64,000 nt of DNA from Mesostigma viride (GCA_009746045.1 RPFO01000175.1:5355414-5419413); one strand, 5' to 3'; shown: positions 1 to 9,725, numbered from the stretch's first letter. A program made the numbers and translations. The notes: generated from the letters alone by a model not told the origin.

Positions 1-19
1 CGCAGGCCGCACGTGAGAA

Positions 20-225
20 TTGCGAGCAAAAATGTCAATGTCTGACGAGGATCGTGCAATGTCTGATGAGGATGGCGAAGACGTCGACTTGTCAAGAACA
101 ACGGTGTGGACGTACATCACCAAGCACAGAATTGCCAAGGGCAACAAGCTGACCAACAACTACGAAATGACCTGCAGCCGATGTTACCATGCTTGGAGTG
201 GCAGCACGAGCATGCAGGGCAACTG
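20..225 (+). pseudogene. hAT transposase, N-terminal BED-finger fragment
   Basis: The frame from ATG 32 encodes an acidic start and then a BED-type zinc finger half: an aromatic VWTYITKH stretch, the pair CSRC, and AWSGST. In BED fingers a C-x2-C pair is followed by two histidines. Here the histidines are missing because the retroelement begins near 224. The matching half (AHVTGLVH, with two histidines five residues apart) reappears in the same orientation from about 9726. I infer this is exon 1 of the hAT gene at 9726-12084, split by the gypsy-like insertion. The first 30 bases may be leader sequence. Confidence 0.6.
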
Positions 226-229
226 CGCA

Positions 230-516
230 TTTTCTTGGAGGGGACTTTGCCCACTCGGCTGGAGTCAGTCCCTGCTCGAAGCCGCCCACCGAGCTGCGGC
301 CACGCCTGCTCCAGGCGAAGCTGCAAACCACCAGGAGGAAGGCGGTTTGTCGCGTCTGCGTGCCACAATCTCCGGCGCCACCATGGCGGCTGGCCACTCA
401 GCTTAATTTGGTAAAACCCAAATGAGCTGAGCTGATGTGCCTGCCTTAACTGCATGCCCTGTGGGGTGGGCGAGGACCTGTCCCATGATTCCCCCCCTCG
501 CTGGCGACCGGCCCCA
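230..516 (-). other. 3' region of the gypsy-like element
   Basis: Non-coding stretch after the pol stop codon. On the element's sense strand it opens with a purine run GAGGGGGGG (+ strand 489-498), which could be a polypurine tract priming plus-strand synthesis. That would leave about 260 bp for a 3' LTR. No matching copy was seen at the 5' end, so this is inference. Confidence 0.3.
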
Positions 517-3500
517 TCACGAAGACAGCGATCGTACCAAGACAAGGGCAGCGGTGACCGCAGTCAAGCTGCGGGAGGTAAACTGCGCAGCGGTGCACAC
601 TGGACAAAACCAATCCCCCTCCGGAATGCTGGTGACCATGGGCTGCAAGCACTGCATGTGCCAACCACAGTTACACTGATCACACAATAACATGGACTCC
701 GCCTGATCGACCCGGTGACAAACCTGACACTGGGCGTCCTTGACTCGGCGAGATGTGTGCGGTTGGAGGTCGTGGACCAAATTGGGCAGTGAGCAGGGAC
801 TGAGATTGCTGAGGTTGTCTGTCGTACGGCTCCCGTCGGCGCCCTCCAAAATTGCCACTCCCGATGGTTTGATAGCCACAATGCGCAAAATGGTGGGCCC
901 CGCCTCCACATCCAAAGTGTGCTTCAGCTGAGTGCGCAGGAAAACATACTGCCCTGGCCTAAACCGCAGCTGGCGAGCCATGTATGCGCCCCCCCGGCGC
1001 TGAGCGTAACGCAGGGAGTCCCTGTGCTGAGCAATGAACAAGTTGTTCATCGCGATGGGCATGACCTTCTTAAAAGTCTCTGCCCTGGCCAGCACCTCAA
1101 CCAAAAATTGCTGAGCGTTGTCGAAGGCCATGGGTTCGGGGTGCGCAACCTGTGCCTCCGTAGGCAAAAGAGGATTACGCCCGAACAGAAGGAAATACGG
1201 GGAGAAGGTAGCGAGAGACTCCTGGGGAGACATGCGATAACCCATGGCAATCCATGCCAACTCGCGATCCCACCTGGCCGACTCCGGCACCTGCAGGCTC
1301 CACTTGCGCAGCGCCTGCTTGACGGTCTGCACCAATCTCTCAGCCAAACCATTGGCCTGAGGATGCTCCCGAGAAGTGCGACGGTGATCAATAAGACATC
1401 CATCCAGCAACTCCTGGAACTCACCCCTGAACTCACCACCCTGGTCCGTGACTACCTCCGCGGGAGCCCCAAACCTGGTGATGATGTCTGCAAAATGCTT
1501 CGCTGTGGTAGCGGCATGCTTGTCAGCAATGGGGATCAACTCAACCCATTTGCTAAAGCTCTCCACGCATACCATGACATAGAGGTTGCCGTCAGGGCTC
1601 TCCTGAAACGGCCCGCACAGATCGACGTGCCAGCGATAAAACAAGCCCTTGATGGGAAGCGACATCAGCTCCTTGGCACCATGATCTGCGCTAAAGTTAG
1701 CCTTGGTTCGAGCACACGGGACACAGCTGGCCACTACCTGGGCCACTGTGTGTCGCATGTTATTCCACCAATAGCTGGTCCGTACGAGGCTGAGCGTGCG
1801 ATTGCCACCCAAGTGACCATACCGCTCGTGGTACGCCTGCACTATAGCAACGCGCTTGTCAGGCGGTGGGACGACCACCCTACGCTTGCCCAACAGCTTG
1901 TACAAAACCCCATCTTCCCAACCATAGGTTGCAGCCCTGTGCTGCACCCTGTTCAACTCCGTCGCCTTCTGAGCAGGAGTCCAATCGACTGGAGTAGGAG
2001 TCAAGACAGCACCCTGCACTTGCTCCAAAACTCGACCATCTAGCCAGATATCAGCGGTGTAGCAATCAGCAAGAGAGCTACGCGCTAAGAGAGCCTGCAC
2101 AGCGATCAGCTGCTGCAGAGAAGGATCAATGTCAAAGGACAGAGACCTACCCTCTTCCATAGCGCACACAGCTTTGGATGGCGTGAATGGCGACGGCCGC
2201 ACCGGGTCGTCGCTGATGCCGAAGTCCGCCACAGAGTACTCGACACTGCGCCACCACGCCTCCTCCTCATCGTCGGCCGCATACCCAGCAGCGTTCACAA
2301 AGACCACAGAACCCGACGAGCCCTCGGCACCCATGGCCCGGGCTCCAGTGTGGTCAACAGTGGTAGGCATGGCGTATCGGGATAGCACATCGGCGTTGAC
2401 ATGGTCCTTGCCGGCCCGATGCACAATGGTCATGTGGTACTCCTGGATAATCATGGCCCATCGGGCGAGCTTACCCGTCAGGTTGGTGTTGGTCATTAGC
2501 CACTGAAGCGGCTGGTGGTCTGTCACCAGAGTAAACACGCGCCCAACTAAATACGGGCGAAAGTGCTTGATGGCCCACACCACAGCCAGTGCCTCCCCCT
2601 CATAGGAAGAATACCGGCTCTCCGCTGGGTTGTTGCTGCGACTAGCATAAGCAATAACGTGCTCGCGCCCATCACCATCCTTTTGCGCCAAGACCGCACC
2701 CAGTCCTACCTTGGACCAGTCGGTATATAACACAAACGGCAAAGCATAGTCAGGGGCGCGCAGAATCGGGGCCGACGTGAGCTCCTGCTTGATTGTCTCG
2801 ATGGCGCGTTGCTGTGCGGGACCCCACGCCCACACGCACCCCTTCTTGAGTAACTCGGTCAAGGGCTTCACCTTGCTGCTGAAGTTCTCAATGTAACCTC
2901 GGTAATAGCCAGCCAAACCCAAATACGCCCGCACCCCTGAGACATCCGTGGGTACGGCGGCCTGCACAATGGATTCGACCTTGGCGGCATCAGGCGTCCG
3001 GCCACCCGGCACAATCTGATGACCAAGGAATGAGAGGGTCCGCTGGGCGAACTTGCACTTCTCAGGGTGCAGCCGCATATTATGCTCCTCGAGAGCCAAG
3101 CGAACCTGCTCCAAGTGCGCCAGGTGCTCCTCAAATGTCGCGCTAAAGACGATTACATCATCAATGTAACAAGCGGCGAAAGGAAGACCTGCAAGCACTT
3201 TGTCCATAGCTCGTTGGAAAACAGCACTAGCGTTGCGGTGCCCAAAGGGCATGCGCACCCACTCATACAAATTGCCGCCCCCCCAGAATGCAAGCTTCCG
3301 CTGATCCTCCGGCGCAACTGCGATCTGATGAAAGCCGCTACGCAGGTCCAGCGAGGACACAAACTTCACATGAGGAGATATCTTATCCAGGACATCATCC
3401 ACACGTGGCATGGGGTAACGGTCCACGGGTGTGTGTGCATTCAGCAACCGCAGATCGGTGGCCATGCGCATACCCGTCCATGCCCCGGTGATAGCGTCCT

Positions 3501-6500
3501 TCTTGGGCGCAACGACAACGGCAGCGGCATAGCTGGAGGAAGATTGCCTGATGATACCGGCATCCTCTAACTCCTTGCATTGCTCGGCTACAAAATCCAA
3601 CTCGGCCTGACTCAGGCGATGCTGGCGTCGGAACAAAGGGGTGTCAGTGTCCAATGGAACACGCATGGTCCCACCATTGAAACACCCCAGTTCATCACTT
3701 GTGAAAGCGAAGGCCCCCCTTGCAGTGCCTAGCCACTTTAGCATGGCTGAGCGCTGCGCATCAGAAAGGTGTTCGCCAATAGCCCAGGGGTGCGTATCCG
3801 CGGGATCACCCACAGCTACCGCATGTGCCTCAAGATGCGGCGCCCTAGCCGCATCGTCGTGGAACAAGGAAAAGGCTGCCACGCCTGGTGTGACACCCAC
3901 CGCCGGAGCCTCGCGTGCCGCACGGTGTATTACCCGATGCAGCGTGGGCTCGCCGGCCAGCACGGTGCTGGTCAGCAGGGCGGTCATGAGAATGATAGTC
4001 CACACCTGTCGCAGACGCCACCCCCATGCTGATGAAGTCCCCGTCGCTGCAGGGCGCTTCAGTTTGGCTGCGCGCGCCTCAACCTGCTGAGGCGGATTGG
4101 CTGGGGACGCCCCCCCAGACTGGCGCACGGCAACCGATGCAAGCAGCACATACCCGACCTGCAACACCGACATAGCCTGGCCTATCAAAGACCAGCGCTC
4201 ACTCTCGAGCACGCCCGGCAGCGCCGAGGCCCCGACATGAAAACCCATGCTGGCCTCACGAAATTCTGCGGGTGGCTGCACCAACAGACCGGTGGTAGTG
4301 TCCCAAACGAGACCCTTACCCCGATCACGGTATGCTGTCGACCCTTGGTAACTGACCAGGGTCGGCAGTGCACACATGGGGCTCCCGACCCGGTTGACGC
4401 GTGCATACGGTGGGCGATCCTCGCTATCCACCTTCTGCGTGACTAGGTGGGAAGGCAATGCTACCTCCGCAGACACACTCGGATGCTGCCTTGCTACGGC
4501 CCCCAAGACCGCCTGCACATCGGTCGCACACGCCACGTTGGTCCAATAGGCACGCAAACGATGCGTGAGCCCACCCAGCCCTGCGTTGTCACACACGATG
4601 GGCTCCCCCAGGAGTGCCACGATTGTAGCCCAGTCCTCCCGCACCGCCTGATGTGGGCTGTCACCCGCCACAACGTTCTCAAACAGATACGCAGGCGGAT
4701 GGGGCTGACGCGACTGCAACAGTCCCACCACACGCAACAGTTCCCAGAACAGCGCGCTACGCGGATCGGCTAGCCCCCGCCCTTGCCCTGCCTGGCTCAG
4801 GCCCTGGCACTCCCAACCCGCAATTACCAAGTCGATGGCATGATGCCTGCGCAACAACTGCTGCACCTGCACCTCACCGATGGCTCGGATATCTTGAGGA
4901 CATTCCCCAAACGGGTCACGCCATGCTGATGGCGGAAACTGCGCGGGATACTCTCGCGACAACACGCCACAGTGACTGAAGTACACCTGACGCGCCTTGT
5001 GCGATGGCTCTACCGCGATGAGTTTACGGCACACGCCGCCTGCGGCCAAAAAGCCTGCAATGCCCCCTCCGATCCCCGCAAACAGTTCCAACACTACCGC
5101 ACCCTTGGCAAAATCAGGGGCCTGCGGTAAGATTGCAGCAGAAAAATTACCTTGGGCCTCCGAGACACCCGGTTGCAGCAAAGTGAGGCCATGGCTGGCC
5201 ATCTGAGGAATGGTGATGACGGCTTCAGTTACCCGCTTGCGCATAGCCAGCTGCCGCGTGGACGTCACAGCATCCAGCGACCACTGCGTGCGCATCTTGG
5301 CAATGCTCGCCGTTGGCTGGGGCAGCACCGTCCGATGCTTGTCCCACGCCGATGAGCCCGCCGCCCGTACCTCCACCATGCTGACCTCCACCACGCCCGC
5401 AGCCGCGGAAGGGTTGAGGCGTGCAGCCCCGGCTGAAGAACTGAAGCATGAGACCGGCACGCTGGCCCGCTTCAGGCCAGCCCCATCCCAATCAGGGATG
5501 TAAGATGCCTCCTCCGCCCTATAGTCCACCTGAACCATGGCGCGAGCAAGGACATCCACCCCGAGTAGTGCGGAATATCCACACTTGTTGACCACCAGCG
5601 CATACGCGGACACGGTGGTCATGCTAGAGGCGCGCAACGGATTGAAAATCACGTTGACTTTAACCGCCGTCATAGCGTACGGCTTACTAGCCGGACCCTG
5701 CCAACCTGACACAGACACGGGGCTTTCCACTAAGCCACCGTTCTCGTAGGTCAGGTTCAGCATGGTGGCCAAGTCCGTGCTGATGACTAGCGGCTGAGCA
5801 CCGCTATCAAGCTTGACTGCGCCAACCAACGGACATGTCACCATGTCGCTCCATACATCTCCACAGGCTCCAACTGCTTGGAACGCCATGGACGGCTCAC
5901 CATTGGGGTATGGAACCACCGTGGGAACCTGGGGGACTGCACTAGTGCGCTGCTGGCTACTTGTGCTGACCACTCCCGCTTGCACCACGGGCACTGCGGC
6001 TTCTACCGGCTGGCGCCCGTAGGTGACGGACTCAGAATTGCGCAAGGTGCGCACATCATGCCCATCTGCGAACAACTGGATCTCGGACACAACCGACCCC
6101 AGCCACTCAACCCCCTTCTGCCCGAAGGTGTCGACCACCTGCCGTGCTGAAAACATGGGTACGTCCACAATGAACGGCATTGGGTACACAGGCGCCAATC
6201 GCCTACGCTGCTCCAGCCCAGCAGGGTTCGCATGCTCAAAAGCAGATTGCACCCCAGCCAGCGGCATGGAAAAGGACGCGGGCAACTGCCCGGCAGGCAA
6301 CATGGGTGCCTGCTGAAAAGAAAGCGGGCTGCGTGCCTGCTTGCCTTTGGTAGCCTCCGCAGCGTTGATCTCGACGTCACCCGGCATGGGCGCCCAGAAT
6401 GGGTCCTCCCGGTACACCGTCTCGAATTGGTTGGGGGGCGCCGTCGCCTCCTCACCATGCTTGATGGCAGCCACCTGGGCTTCCATCGAGTCGGTCTTGC

Positions 6501-6555
6501 CCGCCATCTCGGCGAAGTGGACCGTCTTGATGCCCGCGGCTGGACACTTGTTCAT
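517..6555 (-). CDS. pol: Retrotransposon Pol polyprotein: protease, DNA methyltransferase, RT, RNase H, integrase, PHD
   Basis: 2012 residues from ATG 6555, and the frame stays open upstream to about 6700. There it includes a CCHC knuckle (CFLCDKDGHLSREC) on the N-terminal side. Domains in order: retropepsin-like LDSGAQ near residue 248; C5-cytosine methyltransferase about 480-810; a hydrophobic stretch near 850; reverse transcriptase with YIDD near 1130; RNase H with YTDWSK, an E in YEGEAL and TDHQPL near 1275-1350; integrase zinc motif HERYGH and CVPC near 1565-1620; integrase core with D, D, E in WHVDLCG, VTDQGGEF and NGLAERL near 1640-1745; PHD finger 1943-1987. All catalytic residues I looked for are present and the frame is uninterrupted, so this copy looks young. 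Translation probably reaches pol by a frame change from gag. Confidence 0.92.
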   Translation of the reverse strand: MNKCPAAGIKTVHFAEMAGKTDSMEAQVAAIKHGEEATAPPNQFETVYREDPFWAPMPGDVEINAAEATKGKQARSPLSFQQAPMLPAGQLPASFSMPLAGVQSAFEHANPAGLEQRRRLAPVYPMPFIVDVPMFSARQVVDTFGQKGVEWLGSVVSEIQLFADGHDVRTLRNSESVTYGRQPVEAAVPVVQAGVVSTSSQQRTSAVPQVPTVVPYPNGEPSMAFQAVGACGDVWSDMVTCPLVGAVKLDSGAQPLVISTDLATMLNLTYENGGLVESPVSVSGWQGPASKPYAMTAVKVNVIFNPLRASSMTTVSAYALVVNKCGYSALLGVDVLARAMVQVDYRAEEASYIPDWDGAGLKRASVPVSCFSSSAGAARLNPSAAAGVVEVSMVEVRAAGSSAWDKHRTVLPQPTASIAKMRTQWSLDAVTSTRQLAMRKRVTEAVITIPQMASHGLTLLQPGVSEAQGNFSAAILPQAPDFAKGAVVLELFAGIGGGIAGFLAAGGVCRKLIAVEPSHKARQVYFSHCGVLSREYPAQFPPSAWRDPFGECPQDIRAIGEVQVQQLLRRHHAIDLVIAGWECQGLSQAGQGRGLADPRSALFWELLRVVGLLQSRQPHPPAYLFENVVAGDSPHQAVREDWATIVALLGEPIVCDNAGLGGLTHRLRAYWTNVACATDVQAVLGAVARQHPSVSAEVALPSHLVTQKVDSEDRPPYARVNRVGSPMCALPTLVSYQGSTAYRDRGKGLVWDTTTGLLVQPPAEFREASMGFHVGASALPGVLESERWSLIGQAMSVLQVGYVLLASVAVRQSGGASPANPPQQVEARAAKLKRPAATGTSSAWGWRLRQVWTIILMTALLTSTVLAGEPTLHRVIHRAAREAPAVGVTPGVAAFSLFHDDAARAPHLEAHAVAVGDPADTHPWAIGEHLSDAQRSAMLKWLGTARGAFAFTSDELGCFNGGTMRVPLDTDTPLFRRQHRLSQAELDFVAEQCKELEDAGIIRQSSSSYAAAVVVAPKKDAITGAWTGMRMATDLRLLNAHTPVDRYPMPRVDDVLDKISPHVKFVSSLDLRSGFHQIAVAPEDQRKLAFWGGGNLYEWVRMPFGHRNASAVFQRAMDKVLAGLPFAACYIDDVIVFSATFEEHLAHLEQVRLALEEHNMRLHPEKCKFAQRTLSFLGHQIVPGGRTPDAAKVESIVQAAVPTDVSGVRAYLGLAGYYRGYIENFSSKVKPLTELLKKGCVWAWGPAQQRAIETIKQELTSAPILRAPDYALPFVLYTDWSKVGLGAVLAQKDGDGREHVIAYASRSNNPAESRYSSYEGEALAVVWAIKHFRPYLVGRVFTLVTDHQPLQWLMTNTNLTGKLARWAMIIQEYHMTIVHRAGKDHVNADVLSRYAMPTTVDHTGARAMGAEGSSGSVVFVNAAGYAADDEEEAWWRSVEYSVADFGISDDPVRPSPFTPSKAVCAMEEGRSLSFDIDPSLQQLIAVQALLARSSLADCYTADIWLDGRVLEQVQGAVLTPTPVDWTPAQKATELNRVQHRAATYGWEDGVLYKLLGKRRVVVPPPDKRVAIVQAYHERYGHLGGNRTLSLVRTSYWWNNMRHTVAQVVASCVPCARTKANFSADHGAKELMSLPIKGLFYRWHVDLCGPFQESPDGNLYVMVCVESFSKWVELIPIADKHAATTAKHFADIITRFGAPAEVVTDQGGEFRGEFQELLDGCLIDHRRTSREHPQANGLAERLVQTVKQALRKWSLQVPESARWDRELAWIAMGYRMSPQESLATFSPYFLLFGRNPLLPTEAQVAHPEPMAFDNAQQFLVEVLARAETFKKVMPIAMNNLFIAQHRDSLRYAQRRGGAYMARQLRFRPGQYVFLRTQLKHTLDVEAGPTILRIVAIKPSGVAILEGADGSRTTDNLSNLSPCSLPNLVHDLQPHTSRRVKDAQCQVCHRVDQAESMLLCDQCNCGWHMQCLQPMVTSIPEGDWFCPVCTAAQFTSRSLTAVTAALVLVRSLSS
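595..729 (-). other. PHD finger at the Pol C-terminus
   Basis: Eight ligands in C4-H-C3 order: CQVC, CDQC, a C-x2-H pair in CGWH, and C in MQCL, followed by DWFCPVC. PHD fingers bind histone H3 tails. In chromoviruses a chromodomain occupies this place after integrase and steers insertion, so a targeting role is inferred by position. About 25 further residues follow before the stop. Confidence 0.85.
4130..5115 (-). other. C5-cytosine DNA methyltransferase domain inside Pol
   Basis: Transfers methyl from S-adenosylmethionine to cytosine C5. Motifs in order: I, VLELFAGIGGG (SAM binding); II, a glutamate in IAVEPSHKA; IV, AGWECQGLSQAG with the catalytic cysteine; VI, LFENV; VIII, THRLRAYW (R-x-R kept); a late segment ending in GQAMSVLQVGYVL that corresponds to motif X. 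The cysteine is preceded by Glu where most family members have Pro. The target-recognition stretch between VIII and X is about 80-100 residues, short as in DNMT3-like or prokaryote-like enzymes. The domain lies between protease and RT, so it would be released by Gag-Pol processing. Substrate and activity are not known from sequence. Confidence 0.88.
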
Positions 6556-8333
6556 CAGGTGCCACTTCGTGTCTGCCCCATGCGGCTTCGTGCAGCGGCT
6601 TGGACACTCGCGACTAAGGTGCCCATCCTTGTCGCAAAGGAAGCAGCCCGATTTGCGCGCATCCGTCCTAGTACCCGTCTGTGAGGACGTGCCCCCCCAG
6701 CTCGCGTCGGGGCGGCAGCGTCTTTGTTGCCGCCAGCGGCGTTACCCTGGGTTGCATCATGCGATGAGGCGTTGCGAGACCCCCCTTGGTTCCTGCTAGC
6801 ACCGTGGCCGCCTTGCGGGCGCGCTTGTCTTGTGGCAGACGACTCACCCGACTTGGCCTTGGTCAGCGCGTCGACCTTGGCCTGCAGCTCGGCCACCACC
6901 GTGCTTACCGAGATCCGGCCTTGCGCGTGTCGTCGCATCATGGCCCTGACCTCAATGCACAGTGACCGCAATCGCCACGGCTGGCCGTTGGGCGGCGTGG
7001 GCAGCTCCATCTCCTTGGAGCCTAGCGCTTGCAGCCATTTCTGACACGCCAGCTTTTCGGACCAGTCCTCCACTTCGCCGGCGAACTCCATGAGGCGCTC
7101 GTAAGATTGCTCCGGGGTTTCACCCTCGGCTATCTTGAAACTGCGCCACTCACGCTCTGCCTTGATGGTCTCCACCGGGTATTCCTGGCGAAGGAGGCCC
7201 CACAGTTCCTCGGCAGGGTCGACACCATACATGATGTTGTCATAGTCGGGCTGGCCACGCCCGTCGAAGCCGAACCACACGTCCGTGTGACGCGTGTACA
7301 GCGAGACCTCTCTCCACTGCTCCACCAGCCTAGCCACTCGCCTCAGCGTAAGGCCGTGAAAGAAAAAATGCATGTTGTTCATCACAAACTCATGCATTAC
7401 AGCGCCTTGCGTAGTCATGTATTGCAGATCAATCCATGACTTGTACGCGTTGTAGGCCTGCGCCAGCGTGGCCAGATTGCCGGTTGTGGAGAACTTCTCG
7501 CGCATGTCCACCCGTGGTAGGGTGGGCATCTTCGCGCCTTCCGGTATGAGGCGCACCCTTTGCGGGTACTGCACCCCATCGGCATCCTCCGGCGGTCGCT
7601 GAGCTGCGCGTCCCTGCGCCAGCGTGCTTGGTCGTGCTGCCTCCCGTACTCGGAAAGCCAGCGGCGTGGTTATGTCCTCCATGGGCGGAATGCGCCCGAT
7701 TGGCACACTTGACCACCGTGCAGTCGACCCGCCGGTCAGCGCCCCACCGCCTCGCCCAAACGGAATTGAGGCCCCGCCTGGCAGCATGCGTCCTGGTGCA
7801 CCCCTGTGTGGGTCCATCGCGCGCGCCAGCCCTGCCCCGTTCTCCTCGTGCAATCCGTCTCGCGCTTGATCGAAAGGCAGGCGCCTGGGCGCCAGCGTAT
7901 ACTCGCCCCGTGGCTGACCATCCGCCTCACCAAGCAAGTCGTGTTGGGTTAGCGACCCAGCCAAAACCCCCGGTTCCATCGAAGCCCTTCCCGCCGCATT
8001 ACCTGAGGTTGGCGGCTGGTCCCGCTCCCTCGGCTCCGCGGCAACACCACTGGGGCCCGGCATCGATGCCTGCCCGTCCCATGGTGTGGACTGCAGATGA
8101 CGACCCTCTACGGCCACCAATCTGTCGGTCACTTCCCGCATCTGCAGCGCCAATTGCTGCTGCAACTGTTGCGACTGTTGCTGCATCTGCGCTTGCATCT
8201 GCGCGAACAGCGCCACCATACTCAGCGGCGCTTCTTGGTCGCGACTCTCACCCACTGCGGGTACGGCGGGAGGAATCCCGCCATTCGACCCCGGAGCGGA
8301 CGTGTCGGCATCTGCTCTATTTGCATCTGCCAT
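6555..8333 (-). CDS. gag: Retrotransposon Gag
   Basis: About 592 residues from ATG 8333, chosen because CGAGCCATGGCA is a strong eukaryotic start context and upstream in-frame starts are weaker. The N-terminus is Q-rich with a likely coiled coil (residues 30-75), then a Pro/Gly/Arg-rich region. A capsid-like domain lies near 330-450 (WRSFKIAEGETPEQSYERL, then CQKWLQAL), matching the Retrotrans_gag pattern. The tail is Arg-rich and in this frame has no zinc knuckle: the CCHC box lies in the -1 frame from about 6690, joined to pol. The switch probably occurs around a G7 run (+ strand C run 6691-6697). It may be programmed frameshifting or a sequence error. Confidence 0.8.
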   Translation of the reverse strand: MADANRADADTSAPGSNGGIPPAVPAVGESRDQEAPLSMVALFAQMQAQMQQQSQQLQQQLALQMREVTDRLVAVEGRHLQSTPWDGQASMPGPSGVAAEPRERDQPPTSGNAAGRASMEPGVLAGSLTQHDLLGEADGQPRGEYTLAPRRLPFDQARDGLHEENGAGLARAMDPHRGAPGRMLPGGASIPFGRGGGALTGGSTARWSSVPIGRIPPMEDITTPLAFRVREAARPSTLAQGRAAQRPPEDADGVQYPQRVRLIPEGAKMPTLPRVDMREKFSTTGNLATLAQAYNAYKSWIDLQYMTTQGAVMHEFVMNNMHFFFHGLTLRRVARLVEQWREVSLYTRHTDVWFGFDGRGQPDYDNIMYGVDPAEELWGLLRQEYPVETIKAEREWRSFKIAEGETPEQSYERLMEFAGEVEDWSEKLACQKWLQALGSKEMELPTPPNGQPWRLRSLCIEVRAMMRRHAQGRISVSTVVAELQAKVDALTKAKSGESSATRQARPQGGHGASRNQGGSRNASSHDATQGNAAGGNKDAAAPTRAGGARPHRRVLGRMRANRAASFATRMGTLVASVQAAARSRMGQTRSGT

Positions 8334-8390
8334 GGCTCGAGTCTGCGCTCGCGTCAGTGGCATGCACCAGCTGACCGATGGGCAAAACAA

Positions 8391-9724
8391 GAACCAACAA
8401 GCCTAGGTTTCGCTGAGAAGAAGCAACAACCAAAGGCTTTATAACAGGTGTCAAGGATAACGACTCGACTAGCCTGCCAGAAAAAGACAAGAGCCAGCAA
8501 ATTCTGGCTAGTTCTATTTTCTTAAAATCTGTCTCAAGACACTTCCTTTACAAACTGTCAGCCAGGCCGTTCCCTGTACTGCTGATGGTTGCTAAACACT
8601 AAAGCCAACGTCTTGGCTTCGAACAGAAGGAAGCAGACTACCGGGTAGTCTCTTCGAGTAAAGAAAGGAGGGCTCTCAGCCGAGGACAAGGAACTGTCCC
8701 TCGTGCCTGATAACCACCTTATTGCCTCCCCTGCTATAGAATAATGCTTTCAAACACACACTTTGCACAGTCTGATGATGAAGCCGCACATGCGGAATTT
8801 ATTGAGAAAGTTAATACAATTACAACACGTTGATAGTCTCAATATCGATGCACTCCATGCTCACGAGCCCGCAGTTAGGCAGCGCTCCATGACATGCTAC
8901 CGGCCTTGCTCCCAAGGAAAGGGAGAAACACGAAGGCCACTAACGAGAGACTCGAAGAGACTACACGCTGCGTGAGAGTCCTCTTCGACTATGAACCAAA
9001 CCATTCGTCATGCCACACGCATGACACACGCCACACTTGTCAGTCCAGCCAGGAATGCCAAAACTATCTTGCTGCCTGAACCATGCGAATAGAAACCGCA
9101 TTCCAGTTGCCGTCCTGGCTTTCTACCACACATGCCAACAAAAGCAGGAAGGCATCCCGACAAATCTAAATTGCTACCCTGTTGCCGATCTCATCTCCTA
9201 GAGGCTCCGGCATTTCTGTCCCTGGGAATGTCCGACATTGAGTCACGTCCAGCAAGGTCGAAGCATAATATCCTTCAGACAATCTGCACGCTCACACCTT
9301 GCGTGTGAGTGGCCCAGCAAACATTGCGTCTAATCGTTCCTTTCTAGAAGAAATCCCTTTTTAGGGCTGCCAGCGATTTCGCATTCATTCCAGCGATCTG
9401 GCTCCGCACCGCAAATTGTCCTTTTCCATTTTCTGTCCAGTCCTCATAACGTTGACCCGCTATTCTACACCACAAAGACACCTGGCCTGTCAATAGCCTC
9501 GGCGCTGTTGAAGTCCAGCAGTACAGCTTCAGCTCCAGCTGTCCACTAACACGCGTATGATCCTCTCGACGCTGCACACTTGTGCTGCCGTCCGCTCAAG
9601 TCAGTGCTGCGCGCCCAGCTGTGCCTGGCCCGGCGCGCGTGCACGTACACTTTCGTCCGCTCTTATGCTGCAAGTGCTAGTGTCCCCCCCCGGTCACTAG
9701 CCTTTGTCGAAAATGCGTAGAAGA
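8391..9724 (-). other. 5' region of the gypsy-like element
   Basis: About 1.3 kb without a supported gene, more AT-rich than gag-pol. It should contain the 5' LTR and leader. A 13 bp inverted repeat (TAGTCTCTTCGAG at 8646-8658 and its complement at 8949-8961) is present. No convincing primer-binding site complementary to a tRNA 3' end was recognised. Confidence 0.35.
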
Positions 9725-9725
9725 C

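Larger units (their letters stand above)
224..9724 (-). mobile_element. Ty3/gypsy-like retrotransposon encoding a DNA methyltransferase and a PHD finger
   Basis: Minus-strand element with gag (8333-6555) and a long pol (6555-517) in the order protease, C5 methyltransferase, RT, RNase H, integrase, PHD. RT before integrase places it in the Ty3/gypsy order. Edges are inferred from where the hAT frame breaks off (223) and resumes (9726). They are marked by TGCGCATTTTC at 224-234 and its near inverted copy GAAAATGCGTA at 9709-9719 (10 of 11). A 6 bp direct repeat TGCGCA (224-229, 9734-9739) is an alternative target duplication. I could not find a long terminal repeat pair between 224-516 and 8391-9730, so LTR limits are unknown. 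Confidence 0.7.

Noticed and set aside
224-9724. LTR pair for the gypsy-like element
   Set aside because: I compared 224-516 with 8391-9730 by eye and saw no shared stretch; a dot plot could still find diverged LTRs.
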